Positions 53,087 to 63,464 of a DNA stretch of 64,000 bases are shown here, in pieces. How positions within the stretch are numbered: position 1 is the stretch's first letter; each line of letters begins with the position of its first letter. The notes beneath the pieces were generated by a model. The model was not told the DNA's origin. It ran no database searches and worked only from the letters and a program-made list of their open reading frames with translations. This stretch comes from Reinekea marina. Its GTDB lineage: Bacteria > Pseudomonadota > Gammaproteobacteria > Pseudomonadales > Natronospirillaceae. The translations under genes were made by a program, and so were the position numbers. The DNA is taken from assembly GCF_030409715.1 (NCBI RefSeq), contig NZ_JAUFQI010000001.1, forward strand, positions 2,592,501 to 2,656,500, read 5' to 3'.

Positions 53087-53536
53087 TCACTCGTTGTCAT
53101 TGATTTCTTTTAAAGCACGCGCAACCTGTGTTCGCCCTTCGGCTTCTATCATTAAAATTTTAGGGATCTGCCCATTTAAGGCTTCTTGCGGTTTGCTTAG
53201 CCAAGCGTGCGCTAAATCGGCATCACCAAATTTTGAGCAGGCTTTCACAACAAGTTTGGTTATATCGTCTACCACTCCTAACATGGGGGGCTCTTCTGAC
53301 ATATCCATAGACACCAACTCGGCACCGGGTACCGCAGAAATGACCTGTTGCTTGGCAAACTCAAGTAAGTCGGTAGCGTGCTGGCCTTCTCGAACAAAGT
53401 GCACACTGAACTCTTCACCGTTATAAGCTTGCGATTCTACATGAAAGTCGCTGCCTTCTATCTGGCTAGCTACTTCGTTTACATCAACTGGTTGACGCTC
53501 TGCCATCTTAAATGTCAAGGTGAAATGATGTCGCAT
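53087..53536 (-). CDS. Protein with MbcA/ParS/Xre (DUF2384-like) C-terminal region
   Basis: 149 residues from MRHHFTLTFKMAERQPVDVN; AGGGA stands 5 bases upstream, while the longer frame has none. The N-terminal half is a small alpha/beta part. The end ADLAHAWLSKPQEALNGQIP and KILMIEAEGRTQVARALKEI resembles the toxin-binding region of Xre/ParS/MbcA antitoxins. No HTH and no RES-type toxin gene is adjacent, so the role is open. Confidence 0.7.
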   Translation of the reverse strand: MRHHFTLTFKMAERQPVDVNEVASQIEGSDFHVESQAYNGEEFSVHFVREGQHATDLLEFAKQQVISAVPGAELVSMDMSEEPPMLGVVDDITKLVVKACSKFGDADLAHAWLSKPQEALNGQIPKILMIEAEGRTQVARALKEINDNE

Positions 53537-53666
53537 AAGGTCCCTATTAAAAAATGAAACTACCCTAAGAATATAACCAAAGAGTCGCCAATTAGCCAAT
53601 TAACTTATCGACCACAAGGGCAATTTTTTTGCTAAACTGCAAACAAACCTAATAAGGCAACCAAAC

Positions 53667-54809
53667 ATGTCACAATTCCAATTTCCTCAAGTCACCATTA
53701 GTGGCACAGGCCTATGGCACCCAGAGCACAGCATTTCTAACGAAGAATTAGTGCAGGTACTGAATGAAAACGCCGACCGTTACAACACGCAGCACGCCGC
53801 TGAAATAGAAGCCGGCGAGTTGCAGCCATTGGCAAAATCGGATGCCGACTTTATCACCAAAGCCAGTGGTATTAAGCAGCGTTACGTTTATGAAAAAGAG
53901 GGCATTCTCGATTTAAACCGCATGCGCCCCAACCTGCCCGCACGTGCAGAAGATGAGTTATCGTACCAAGCCGAAATGGCTGTTAAAGCCGCGCAGGCCG
54001 CGTTAGATAACGCTCAGAAAAAAGCGGCCGACATCGACGCCGTCATAGTGAGCTGCGCTTACACCGAGCGCGCTTATCCTGCCATTGCTATTGAAGTGCA
54101 AGAGCAATTAGGAATCACGGGGTTTGGCTTTGATATGCTAGTGGCTTGTTCGGCGGCAACATTTGGGTTGCATCGCGCTTACGAGATGATTCGCTCTGGT
54201 AGTGCAAAAGCCGTGTTAGTGGTAAACCCAGAATTAGTGACGCCTCAGTTAAACTATGCCGATAGAGACAGCCATTTTATATTTGGTGATGTAGCCACAG
54301 CGGTCATTGTGGAAGCGGAAGAAACAGTAACGACTGACACTTATTTTAAAGTGCTCAGCACAAAAGCGGTGACCCAATATTCCAACAACATTCGCTCTAA
54401 CTTCGGGCATTTATCACGCGCGCACGACAGTGATGTTTTTGCTTCACCTAACTTGTTCCACCAAGAAGGGCGCAAAGTATTTAAAGAAGTGTGTCCAATG
54501 GCGGCAAAGCACATGACTGAACATCTCAGTGCTCACAACATTGAAAATGCTCAAGTAAAACGCTGGTTTTTACATCAAGCTAACTTAAATATGAACCAAC
54601 TGATTGCTAAAAAACTGTTAGGCCGACCTGCCACTAACGATGAAGCGCCAACCATTTTAGATGAGTTTGGTAATACCGCATCGGCTGGTTCAATTATTGC
54701 CTTTAACCGCCACAATAGTGATTTTAAACACGGCGACATTGGCATGATCTGTTCTTTTGGCGCTGGTTATTCTATTGGTTCATTAGCGGTGGAATGCGTA
54801 AAAAAATAG
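53667..54809 (+). CDS. Beta-ketoacyl-ACP synthase III family protein
   Basis: 380 residues. The Cys of the active site is in DMLVACSAATFGLHRA, the His in WFLHQANLNMNQLIAKKLLG and the Asn in LDEFGNTASAGSIIAF, so the Cys-His-Asn triad is complete. Longer than plain FabH (~320), like the FabH-like/KAS III proteins of Pseudomonas and relatives that start fatty acid synthesis or make alkylquinolone-like products. Cytoplasmic. Alone on the + strand, with a good AATAAGG-type ribosome binding site. Confidence 0.9.
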   Translation: MSQFQFPQVTISGTGLWHPEHSISNEELVQVLNENADRYNTQHAAEIEAGELQPLAKSDADFITKASGIKQRYVYEKEGILDLNRMRPNLPARAEDELSYQAEMAVKAAQAALDNAQKKAADIDAVIVSCAYTERAYPAIAIEVQEQLGITGFGFDMLVACSAATFGLHRAYEMIRSGSAKAVLVVNPELVTPQLNYADRDSHFIFGDVATAVIVEAEETVTTDTYFKVLSTKAVTQYSNNIRSNFGHLSRAHDSDVFASPNLFHQEGRKVFKEVCPMAAKHMTEHLSAHNIENAQVKRWFLHQANLNMNQLIAKKLLGRPATNDEAPTILDEFGNTASAGSIIAFNRHNSDFKHGDIGMICSFGAGYSIGSLAVECVKK

Positions 54810-55622
54810 CTATTGGTGAGTTTTAGCTTGTTGCCAATAGGCTTCAAGCTCTTCCAGGCTGTATTCAGACCAAGCTCGATCACTTAAGTTGACTTGGTCT
54901 TCTATATACCCAAAACGATATTCAAACTTAGCGTTTGTTTTGCGAACAGCACGCTCAGGATCAACCTTTAAATGGTTGGTTAGATGCGAAAGCGCAAACA
55001 AAACATCACCGAGTTCAGATTCAATTTCTTCTTTATCCTTGCTTTGAATCGCCTCTTCTAACTCGTCTAATTCTTCGCGGATTTTGGCTAGCACGCCTTG
55101 GCTATCAGGCCAATCAAACCCCACTTTCGCGGCACGTTTTTGAATTTTTTTTGCTCGCAATAAACCTGGTAACGCCTTTGGAATATCATCGAGTATACGC
55201 TCGGCTTGGTTTTTCGATTTTTTTTCTTTTTGCTTTATCGCATCCCACTGACCACTGACGCTTTCGGCGTTAATGGTTTGATCGTCTCTCTGGCTGGTTA
55301 ACGTACCTTCTGGGAAAACATGTGGGTGCCGATAAACCAGTTTTGCCACCAAGCTATGAATCACATCATCGAGTTCAAAGCGAGCTTCATCTTTGGCGAT
55401 TTGAGCATAAAACACTACTTGAAAAAGCAAGTCACCTAGCTCTTCTTTTAAGTGTTTGTAATCGGCTCGTTCTATGGTGTCGATCACTTCATACACCTCT
55501 TCGAGCGTATGCGGAACGATCGATTCGTAGGTTTGCTCGATATCCCAAGGACAGCCACTTTGAGGGTGACGCAAGCGCGCCATTAAATACTTTAGGTCTT
55601 GGTAATTGTATTTTTTTGTCAT
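54810..55622 (-). CDS. mazG: Nucleoside triphosphate pyrophosphohydrolase
   Basis: 270 residues, two MazG domains. The first has CPWDIEQTYESIVPHTLEEV and LKEELGDLLFQVVFYAQIAK with the Glu/Asp metal set, the second IREELDELEEAIQSKDKEEI and ESELGDVLFALSHLTNHLKV. Hydrolyses canonical and damaged NTPs; lowers (p)ppGpp stress effects in E. coli. It follows relA on the same strand, as in other gammaproteobacteria. Confidence 0.95.
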   Translation of the reverse strand: MTKKYNYQDLKYLMARLRHPQSGCPWDIEQTYESIVPHTLEEVYEVIDTIERADYKHLKEELGDLLFQVVFYAQIAKDEARFELDDVIHSLVAKLVYRHPHVFPEGTLTSQRDDQTINAESVSGQWDAIKQKEKKSKNQAERILDDIPKALPGLLRAKKIQKRAAKVGFDWPDSQGVLAKIREELDELEEAIQSKDKEEIESELGDVLFALSHLTNHLKVDPERAVRKTNAKFEYRFGYIEDQVNLSDRAWSEYSLEELEAYWQQAKTHQ

Positions 55623-55627
55623 GGCAT

Positions 55628-57862
55628 TCAGCTGCTATACACTCGGCGAACGTCGGCAATATTTGGGACTTTGGTAAGCAACGACATTATTCGCCCGAGC
55701 GAATCGATGCTTTCCACTTCAACGGTAACTCGCATATCGCATGAGTTATGTGACTTGTCGGTAATGGTTTGCATGCCCACCACGTTAATACCAATGTTGG
55801 CCAATACCGTCATAATATCGGCTAACAATCCGGTGCGGTCGTAAGCGGCAATATGCAATTCTACTGGGTAAGTGGTCGACACGTCATTACCCCAAGAAAC
55901 ATCAATGATGCGTTCTTGCTCTTTGTTACGCAGCTGCAACAAATTAACGCAATCGTCTTTGTGTATAGAGACACCGCGCCCCAAGGTTATATAACCGGCT
56001 ACGGCATCACCAGGTACTGGCTTACAGCAGTTTGCAATAGTGGTCATCATGTTACCCACACCGCGTATCATTAAATCGCCACTGTGGTTTTGCTCTTTGC
56101 TTTCACGTAGCTGAATTTCTTTTGGCTTGGGCGGGTTAATAATTTCCTCAGCGTGATGAACTGCGTGCATTAAACGAATATCGTTGGCACCAATGGCCGC
56201 GTATAAATCATCTTCTGCGTGTAAATTCAAAGCTTCGGCCAGCTGAACCATGTTGATCTTATTAATATTAAATCGGCGTAACTCTTTAGTGAGCATTTCT
56301 TTGCCGTCTTTGATATTAACTTCGCGATCTTGCGATTTAAACCAATGCTTAATTTTTGCACGGGCACGCGCAGAGCGTACAAAGCCTAAATCGGAGTTCA
56401 ACCAATCTCGGCTTGGGCTGGCTTCTGATCCAGTTAAAATTTCAACTTGATCACCGACAACGAGCCGAGTATTTAATGGCGCAATACGGCCATTGACCTT
56501 TGCACCTCGGCAACGGTGGCCAACATCGGTATGCACTTTATAGGCAAAATCAATTGGCGTGGCATCGGAAGATAAATCGACCACGTGGCCTTCTGGTGTT
56601 AATACATAAATACGATCAACAGTGACATCGGTTCCAAGTTCATCGACCATTTCATCGATGCCGCCGAGCTCATCATGCCACTCTAAAACCTGCCGTAACC
56701 AAGCTACTTTCTCTTCGTAACCACGAGATTGCGCCGCTTTTTTCGCATCGGTGCCTTTATAAAGCCAGTGTGCGCAAACACCTAACTCGGCGTCATCGTG
56801 CATATCGTGTGTGCGTATTTGAATCTCTACTACTTTTCCTTCTGGCCCTATCACGGCCGTATGGAGTGAGCGATATCCGTTAGGTTTTGGCGAGGCAATG
56901 TAATCATCAAATTCACGTGGGATGTGTCGCCAAAGTGAGTGCACAATACCCAAAACGGTATAACAATCGCGTACTTCTGGCACTAAAATACGAAACGCAC
57001 GAATATCATAGACTTGGCTAAAACTGATGTTCTTACGTTTCATTTTGCGCCAAATGGAATAAATGTGTTTTGCTCGGCCTTGGATTTGCGCAGAAATGTC
57101 GGCTTGTTGAATCTCATTAGAGATCAGCTGCTCAACCTTTTCAATATACTCTTGGCGATCTAATCGCTTTTCATCTAACAGCTTGGCAATTTTTTTGTAA
57201 TCTTGAGGTTCAATATAACGGAACGCTAGATCTTCTAGCTCCCATTTTAAATGCCCCACCCCTAAACGGTGCGCAAGGGGCGCGTATATGTCAAACACTT
57301 CTCGGGCGACTTTATAACGCCGCGCAGCAGGTGAGCTTTTTACGGCTCGGATGGCGCAGGTTCGTTCGGCCAGTTTAATTAGGGCAACACGAACATCGTC
57401 GATCATTGAGACCAACATTTTGCGGATGGCTTCGCCTTGGGTTTCGTTTTGGCCAAACACACTGGCTTTAGTAGAACGATACTTGGTATGAATTGCGGCC
57501 ATTTGCAACACACCACGAATCAAGTTCGCAACTTTTGGTCCGAATTGATCTTTTACAGTGTCGAGCTCAAGTTCTTCTTCTCGCACAGCTCGGTAAAGCA
57601 CGGCGGCTATCAATGCATCTTGATCCAGCCCTAAATCGGACAAAATTTCGACCATTTCCAAGCCCGTTAAAAAGGAGGAATCACCCTCTCCCCACTGATT
57701 CGCACGGTGATCAGTTTCTTGCTCGGCGGTCCGTGCAATGCGGCAGGCTCGAATCAGCTCTTCCGGATCAACAATTGGGGTTTTGCTTTCTAACCGTTCT
57801 AACCAGGCTTCTAAATCGACGGTTCCGTCTCGAAACACAGGTTGATCTTCACGTACTTTCAC
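55628..57862 (-). CDS. relA: GTP pyrophosphokinase (ppGpp synthetase I)
   Basis: 744 residues. The hydrolase domain is inactive-looking (no HD metal site), as in RelA. The synthetase has VYDIRAFRILVPEVRDCYTV, REFDDYIASPKPNGYRSLHT and VEIQIRTHDMHDDAELGVCA; the EFDD form marks RelA rather than SpoT. TGS follows (VYVLTPEGHVVDLSSDATPI), then the zinc-finger CCKPVPGDAVAGYITLGRGV and a C-terminal ACT domain. It makes (p)ppGpp on ribosomes with uncharged tRNA. Confidence 0.96.
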   Translation of the reverse strand: MKVREDQPVFRDGTVDLEAWLERLESKTPIVDPEELIRACRIARTAEQETDHRANQWGEGDSSFLTGLEMVEILSDLGLDQDALIAAVLYRAVREEELELDTVKDQFGPKVANLIRGVLQMAAIHTKYRSTKASVFGQNETQGEAIRKMLVSMIDDVRVALIKLAERTCAIRAVKSSPAARRYKVAREVFDIYAPLAHRLGVGHLKWELEDLAFRYIEPQDYKKIAKLLDEKRLDRQEYIEKVEQLISNEIQQADISAQIQGRAKHIYSIWRKMKRKNISFSQVYDIRAFRILVPEVRDCYTVLGIVHSLWRHIPREFDDYIASPKPNGYRSLHTAVIGPEGKVVEIQIRTHDMHDDAELGVCAHWLYKGTDAKKAAQSRGYEEKVAWLRQVLEWHDELGGIDEMVDELGTDVTVDRIYVLTPEGHVVDLSSDATPIDFAYKVHTDVGHRCRGAKVNGRIAPLNTRLVVGDQVEILTGSEASPSRDWLNSDLGFVRSARARAKIKHWFKSQDREVNIKDGKEMLTKELRRFNINKINMVQLAEALNLHAEDDLYAAIGANDIRLMHAVHHAEEIINPPKPKEIQLRESKEQNHSGDLMIRGVGNMMTTIANCCKPVPGDAVAGYITLGRGVSIHKDDCVNLLQLRNKEQERIIDVSWGNDVSTTYPVELHIAAYDRTGLLADIMTVLANIGINVVGMQTITDKSHNSCDMRVTVEVESIDSLGRIMSLLTKVPNIADVRRVYSS

Positions 57863-57875
57863 AACTCAAGTTGTC

Positions 57876-59129
57876 CTATTTTTTCTTTTTTTCTAGCAAT
57901 GCCATACTTTCAATATGACGAGTATGCGGAAACATATCCATAACGCCGACCTTTCTCAAGTGCCATTTATCATGAATTAGCTCAGCAATGTCCCTTGCCA
58001 ATGTCGCTGGATCACATGAAATGTACAGGATTTTTTGCACCGTAGGCAGCGTATTCATATTCTTTACCACGGCTTCGGCCCCAGCTCGCGGCGGGTCGAG
58101 TATAACGGCTGTAGGGTTAAACTGCGCTATTTCTGGAATATCTTTTAGCGGTGAAGTGAATAAGTTTGCAACGCAGTAGCGGGTTTGCTGATTGGCTTGC
58201 TCACTGTTCATCGCCATATCGATTGCTTCTTGGTTGGCTTCTAAACCAAGAATGGCCTCAACGTTTTTGGCAAATGGTAGGCTTACGTTGCCATTTCCGC
58301 AAAACAAATCCAATACTCTGTCACTAACGTCTAAATCGAGCCAGGCCTTGGCTTGTTCAATCATGGCGGTATTCACCCGCCGATTCACTTGCGTAAAGCT
58401 GCCAGGTTTCGCCCAAGTTTGAGCGCCAGCACTGCGATACTGTAAAGGTGCTTGAGACACCCAGCCTTGTTGCTCACCCCACTGTGCAAGCGCACTTTTA
58501 GAAGCACCCGACCCTTCTACAACAGAAATGCCTAATTGATCGGTATCGTCGATAACCAGTTCAAGCTGCTTTACGCCTTCTAACGGCGCTTCACGCTTTA
58601 CTATGATTAAAGCGTCGTTGATGGCAGGTACGACCACGGCACACTGGCTAATAGGCACGATGCGATTGCCTTTAACATTGAAAAAACCAACCTCTCCTTT
58701 TTTAGAGACTTGGAACCGTGCTCTGTGCCGATAGGCAACTTTCTCGATCGAAATAGGTTCAGCCAATGCATCGTGAGGAACTTTATTTCGACGCAAATGA
58801 TCTTCCAGTGCGCTTTGTTTTAAGGCAACTTGATCGGATACCGGCACATGCTGTAAAACACAGCCACCGCACTCACCATAATATTGGCAAGTTGGCTGTT
58901 GGCGACGATCGCTTTGTGTGAAGTGTTTAACGGCCTTGCCTTGCCATAACTTAGTATTGGCTTGTTCAAGCTTTACTTGCACCTGCTCACCCGGCATAGC
59001 GTTAGACACCATCACTACGCGGCCTTGATGAATACCTATGCCTCGGCCATCATGACTGTATCGGTCTATTGTGAGCTCGAATGGAGCGGGCAAATTGGCT
59101 TTTTTAGGGCTTCTACGGCTATTTCTCAC
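57876..59129 (-). CDS. rlmD: 23S rRNA (uracil-1939-C5)-methyltransferase
   Basis: 417 residues. N-terminal TRAM domain, then the 4Fe-4S cysteines CQYYGECGGCVLQ with a fourth Cys just before. SAM site VLDLFCGNGNVSLPFA, ILDPPRAGAE and the catalytic Cys in ILYISCDPATLARD. GTG start overlapping the cysM stop by one base (TAGTG), so cysM-rlmD are coupled. Methylates U1939 of 23S rRNA. Confidence 0.95.
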   Translation of the reverse strand: MRNSRRSPKKANLPAPFELTIDRYSHDGRGIGIHQGRVVMVSNAMPGEQVQVKLEQANTKLWQGKAVKHFTQSDRRQQPTCQYYGECGGCVLQHVPVSDQVALKQSALEDHLRRNKVPHDALAEPISIEKVAYRHRARFQVSKKGEVGFFNVKGNRIVPISQCAVVVPAINDALIIVKREAPLEGVKQLELVIDDTDQLGISVVEGSGASKSALAQWGEQQGWVSQAPLQYRSAGAQTWAKPGSFTQVNRRVNTAMIEQAKAWLDLDVSDRVLDLFCGNGNVSLPFAKNVEAILGLEANQEAIDMAMNSEQANQQTRYCVANLFTSPLKDIPEIAQFNPTAVILDPPRAGAEAVVKNMNTLPTVQKILYISCDPATLARDIAELIHDKWHLRKVGVMDMFPHTRHIESMALLEKKKK

Positions 59130-60019
59130 TAACGGTATACCCCGGTCGATAAATATCGATCTCCGCGATCACAAATTATCGCGACAATAACGGCATTATT
59201 AACCTGTTCAGACAATAATAACGCTCCAGCCACAGCCCCCCCAGAGCTAACACCTGCAAAGATACCTTCTTCGGCGGCTAATCGTCTCATGGTCGTTTCA
59301 GCGGTCACTTGATCCATATCGATCACCGAATCCACACGCGCTTTTTGATATATTTCAGGCATATAATCGGCTGGCCAACGACGAATACCGGGTATTTGAG
59401 AACCATCGGTGGGTTGCAGCCCAATAATTTGAATATCTGGGTTTTTCGATTTTAAGTACTCAGAACAGCCCATTATTGTCCCTGTGGTGCCCATCGCCGA
59501 AATAAAGTGCGTTATTTGACCATGACTGTCTTGCCAAATCTCTGGACCCGTTGATTCAAAGTGCGCGGCGGGGTTATCGGGATTACTGAATTGGTTCAGA
59601 ACTTTACCTTCGCCTTTTTGCTCCATGGCGATGGCTAAATCACGCGCATACTCCATGCCCTGCTCTGGTGTAACCGAAATTATTTCGGCCCCATAGGCTC
59701 GCATACTGGCACGGCGCTCTTCCGACAGGTTAGACGGCATGATCAAAATCATCTTGTAGCCTTTTATGGCCGCCGCCATGGCAAGAGCGATGCCGGTATT
59801 GCCACTGGTCGCCTCAATTAGGGTATCGCCTGGTGTTATGTCACCACGTTGCTCGGCTTTTACGATCATATTCATGGCCGGTCGGTCTTTAACCGAGCCA
59901 GCGGGGTTGTTGCCCTCTAACTTAACCAAAATTGTGTTGGTTGGGTTAGGGTTTATGCGTTGCAATCGAACCAAAGGGGTTTTCCCTATAAATGCTTCGA
60001 TTGTAGGAAACTGACTCAT
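59129..60019 (-). CDS. cysM: Cysteine synthase B
   Basis: 296 residues. The PLP lysine is in NPAGSVKDRPAMNMI; EATSGNTGIALAMAAAIKGY and SAMGTTGTIMGCSEYLKSKN bind substrate and phosphate. Typical CysM ending with FAGVSSGGAVAGALLLSEQV. Makes cysteine from O-acetylserine and sulfide or thiosulfate. AGGAG ribosome binding site. First gene of the cysM-rlmD-relA-mazG run, divergent from the hybrid kinase. Confidence 0.95.
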   Translation of the reverse strand: MSQFPTIEAFIGKTPLVRLQRINPNPTNTILVKLEGNNPAGSVKDRPAMNMIVKAEQRGDITPGDTLIEATSGNTGIALAMAAAIKGYKMILIMPSNLSEERRASMRAYGAEIISVTPEQGMEYARDLAIAMEQKGEGKVLNQFSNPDNPAAHFESTGPEIWQDSHGQITHFISAMGTTGTIMGCSEYLKSKNPDIQIIGLQPTDGSQIPGIRRWPADYMPEIYQKARVDSVIDMDQVTAETTMRRLAAEEGIFAGVSSGGAVAGALLLSEQVNNAVIVAIICDRGDRYLSTGVYR

Positions 60020-60209
60020 TAATTCTCCTGACCATGAAAAATTTGGCTAAATATCAATATTGGGCGTGATTATAGCGGTTTATGGGTCCAATCAATAATA
60101 ATCTTCTCATCTAATGTCGTTCTCTTTTGACATGAAACCTATACACTGTGATCTTGACAGTTTTTTCGTCATAATGATTAAAAACAACACAAAATACGAC
60201 GGGTCGCCT

Positions 60210-63077
60210 ATGAATTCATCCGGATTACAAAATAGACTGCTTTTTATATCGCTGATTCCAGTCTTTATTCTGGGTGCGCTGGCTTTTTCATGGTTCACTT
60301 ACAATGATCTCAACCAGCAGCAATTATCTTTTAGTCAACGCACAGAAAGTATGTCGAAACAGTTGGCCGATACATTGGCGGGTCCTATTGCTCGGAATAA
60401 TACCGAACTGATTGATGCGCTCATGCGCCGTTCGTTAAACGAAAAAGATGCTCGCTCGGTTCGGGTGTACGATAATTTTGCATCCATGATTATGTCTTCA
60501 GGACCTAACCCAATTGGCCCGAGATACCCTGCATCGATCACCGATACAACTGAGCTTACGCTATATCAAAGTGGTGAAACGTTCCGTTATTTAGTGCCTA
60601 TTTTTCATCCAGACGACCTCATTTTGAATGCTGTGTTATCTCGTCCGGTTGCATGGGTTGAGCTTGAGTTCGATAACGCCAACATTCGTGTCGCTCAGTA
60701 CCAGACCATTCTTATAAATTTACTCATATTGTTGTTTATTCTAATCATCATTACTGGCATTGCGTTATACCTAAACCAAACCGTCATTGTACCGGTTCAC
60801 AACATGATCAGGGCTGTCTCTGAAATACGTGATGGCAACTTAGAAGTTCGAGTACCGACGCAATCGAAAGGTGAATTACGCGAGCTCGAAGAAGGCATAA
60901 ATGCAATGGCTGAGACCATCAAAGATGCCTACAACGAAATGCAAACCAGTGTTGACCAAGCCACCTTTGATTTACGAGAAACGCTCGAAACTATTGAAAT
61001 TCAGAACATTGAATTAGACATGGCACGTAGAGATGCGCAGCAAGCTAACCAAGTTAAAACCGAATTTTTAGCCAACATGAGCCACGAAATTCGCACCCCA
61101 CTTAACGGTATTATTGGCTTTGCTCGGTTGCTAACTCGATCAAATTTAACCAAGAAACAAGAAGACTACGTGGGCACTATTTTGTCGTCGTCTCAAGTAC
61201 TGTTGACCATCATTAACGATGTACTCGATTTTTGTAAAATTGAGGCCGGCAAATTAATGCTCGACCAGCGCAGCACAAACCTAAAAGTTGCCATCGAAGA
61301 AGTGTGCATGATGCTTGCGCCTACGTCTCAATCTAAAGGGTTAGAAGTCGTTTCGTTGTTTTATGAAGATGTACCAGAGCAACTGGTGTTTGATCCGCTG
61401 CGAGTAAAGCAAGTACTCACCAACCTGATCAGCAACGCCATTAAGTTTACCGCCGACGGTAGCGTCGTGATACGAACCATGATTGAGCAGCAACAGGGCA
61501 ACAAAGTTTTGGTTCGAATCAGTGTCTCTGATACCGGGATCGGGCTAACCAAAAAGCAACAAAAGGCTCTCTTTCAAGCCTTCGCACAGGCCGATTCTTC
61601 GACCGCTCGTGAATTTGGTGGTACCGGTCTCGGGTTAGTTATTTCCAAGCGACTCGTGGAAGAAATGGGCGGCGACATTGGCCTAGAAAGTGAAAAAGAT
61701 AAGGGCTCGACATTTTGGTTCAACATTAAATCTGAAGTCGCCCCCGCGGCACAACAGCCTCCTAAGCATCGAGGGCTAGAAGGACATACCGTTGCCTTAA
61801 TTGAACCACGAGAAATGAGCCGCATTGCGTTGAACCATCAGCTTTCTAGCTGGGGCGGTGAAGTAGACGATTATGAATCGACCAAACAGATGCTCATTAA
61901 ATGGACCAAAAATCAAGCGGCACCAGCCGATTTAGTCGTGATCGACATTCAAGGGTTAGAGGCGACTGAAGACGTTTACAAACACATTGCCCACATGAAA
62001 TCTAAATTTAAAGCCAAAGTATTGGTCATTACATCTTCTACCGATGAAGACGATCTCGATACTAAATTGCTTGAGAAAGGTGCCGATTTTTCAATCGCGA
62101 AGCCGTTACGCAGCTCGGTAACCTATCAGGCTGTTATGCAGGTGCTGAACCCTGAAACCCCCAAAACAAAAGAAGCGCGCGATTTGAAACTCGGTTCAAG
62201 CCAAACCGAAGTGCGAGTATTGGCCGTTGATGATAACTCCGCCAACTTAAAGCTCATTGCCGTTTTATTGGAAACGTTAGGCATCATGGTTACATCGGTG
62301 AGCAGTGGCGAAGAAGCGGTAGAAAAAGCCATTGTTAATAATTACGACCTGATTTTTATGGATATTCAAATGCCAAATATGGACGGTTTAGAAGCAACTC
62401 GCCATATTCGACGCCAAGAAGCAACGGACCGACACGTGCCCATTATTGCACTGACGGCTCATGCCTTAGCCGAAGAGCAAGAAGCCATGTTAGCGGCCGG
62501 CATGGACGATTACCTTGCGAAGCCGATTGATGAAGACCAGCTTCAGCGGACGCTGTTTAAATGGACCGGCGCTATGCTCGGTAACAGTATCAACCCCAAC
62601 GTTATTGAACACTCTGAAGATTCGGTCGAAACTTTCCCAACGGTCGATACGGACGCGCTCGCAGAATACGAAACCGTAGACCTAGTCTTTAGCTTAGAAA
62701 AAGCCAACGGCAAACTCAGCCTTGCGAAAGATATGTTTGCTATGCTGCTCGACTCATTAGAAAAAGACCAAGAACAAATAAACAACCAATATCAACAAGG
62801 CGATTACAAAGCATTGTTAGAGCTAGTACATCGCTTACATGGTGCGTGCGCTTATTGTGGAGTGCCTAGATTAAAACTAGCGGCTTACAGTACCGAATCA
62901 TTACTTAAGCAAGGCTTTTATGCGCAACTCGAAGATGCGTTATTTGTACTAAATGAAGAGATTAACCACTTGGTGCGTTGGGCAAAAGACAGCGAGATTG
63001 ATGAAGCCTTTGATCGTGCTTTAAAAGTATACGCTTTGTCTAAACAACAAAAGAAAACCTCACTCACTCTGCAATAG
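60210..63077 (+). CDS. barA: Hybrid sensor histidine kinase, BarA/GacS type
   Basis: 955 residues from [20 protein letters not shown], the usual start position for this family; an in-frame Met at 60114 would add 32 residues without a ribosome binding site. Two helices (about 8-30 and 165-190) frame a periplasmic sensor. HAMP follows, then HisKA with [20 protein letters not shown], HATPase ([20 protein letters not shown]), a degenerate receiver (about 550-660), an intact receiver ([21 protein letters not shown]) and a C-terminal Hpt with [16 protein letters not shown]. It should phosphorylate the UvrY/GacA regulator, which drives CsrB-type sRNAs. The position next to cysM-relA is as in Pseudomonas. 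Confidence 0.93.
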   Translation: MNSSGLQNRLLFISLIPVFILGALAFSWFTYNDLNQQQLSFSQRTESMSKQLADTLAGPIARNNTELIDALMRRSLNEKDARSVRVYDNFASMIMSSGPNPIGPRYPASITDTTELTLYQSGETFRYLVPIFHPDDLILNAVLSRPVAWVELEFDNANIRVAQYQTILINLLILLFILIIITGIALYLNQTVIVPVHNMIRAVSEIRDGNLEVRVPTQSKGELRELEEGINAMAETIKDAYNEMQTSVDQATFDLRETLETIEIQNIELDMARRDAQQANQVKTEFLANMSHEIRTPLNGIIGFARLLTRSNLTKKQEDYVGTILSSSQVLLTIINDVLDFCKIEAGKLMLDQRSTNLKVAIEEVCMMLAPTSQSKGLEVVSLFYEDVPEQLVFDPLRVKQVLTNLISNAIKFTADGSVVIRTMIEQQQGNKVLVRISVSDTGIGLTKKQQKALFQAFAQADSSTAREFGGTGLGLVISKRLVEEMGGDIGLESEKDKGSTFWFNIKSEVAPAAQQPPKHRGLEGHTVALIEPREMSRIALNHQLSSWGGEVDDYESTKQMLIKWTKNQAAPADLVVIDIQGLEATEDVYKHIAHMKSKFKAKVLVITSSTDEDDLDTKLLEKGADFSIAKPLRSSVTYQAVMQVLNPETPKTKEARDLKLGSSQTEVRVLAVDDNSANLKLIAVLLETLGIMVTSVSSGEEAVEKAIVNNYDLIFMDIQMPNMDGLEATRHIRRQEATDRHVPIIALTAHALAEEQEAMLAAGMDDYLAKPIDEDQLQRTLFKWTGAMLGNSINPNVIEHSEDSVETFPTVDTDALAEYETVDLVFSLEKANGKLSLAKDMFAMLLDSLEKDQEQINNQYQQGDYKALLELVHRLHGACAYCGVPRLKLAAYSTESLLKQGFYAQLEDALFVLNEEINHLVRWAKDSEIDEAFDRALKVYALSKQQKKTSLTLQ

Positions 63078-63092
63078 ATGTGCGTGAGGCCA

Positions 63093-63464
63093 CTAATTGA
63101 GAACGACAAACGCGACCGCGTAATCTTTCTCATCTGATAAGCTGATTGAAACTTGCTGACCGCCCTTTTCTTTAAACAATGCTAGCGCATAACCGTACAA
63201 TGTAACGATGGGGGCTCCGAATTCATTAGGCAGTATTTCGAGATCGTTAAAGTTTACTCCTTTAGCGATGCCGGTGCCTAACGCTTTCGCAATCGCCTCT
63301 TTTGCAGCGTACCGGTTTGCTAAAAATGCCATAGATTGCTTTCGAGCATCAAAGACTTCACGTTCCTTTTCAGTAAGCAATCGCTTTAAAAAACGCTCAC
63401 CTTGCTTTTGGTAAACCTTTTCTATGCGCTCTATTTGCACAATATCGGTGCCTAGCCCAATCAT
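63093..63464 (-). CDS. acpS: Holo-[acyl-carrier-protein] synthase
   Basis: 123 residues. MIGLGTDIVQIERIEKVYQK holds the metal Asp, and FLANRYAAKEAIAKALGTGI the second site with Glu; the end VSISLSDEKDYAVAFVVLN is typical. Transfers phosphopantetheine from CoA to ACP. The start overlaps the recO stop by 4 bases. Confidence 0.95.
   Translation of the reverse strand: MIGLGTDIVQIERIEKVYQKQGERFLKRLLTEKEREVFDARKQSMAFLANRYAAKEAIAKALGTGIAKGVNFNDLEILPNEFGAPIVTLYGYALALFKEKGGQQVSISLSDEKDYAVAFVVLN

Noticed and set aside
54935..55258. Plus-strand ORFs inside mazG, relA and rlmD
   Set aside because: They are shadows of well-identified housekeeping genes on the other strand.
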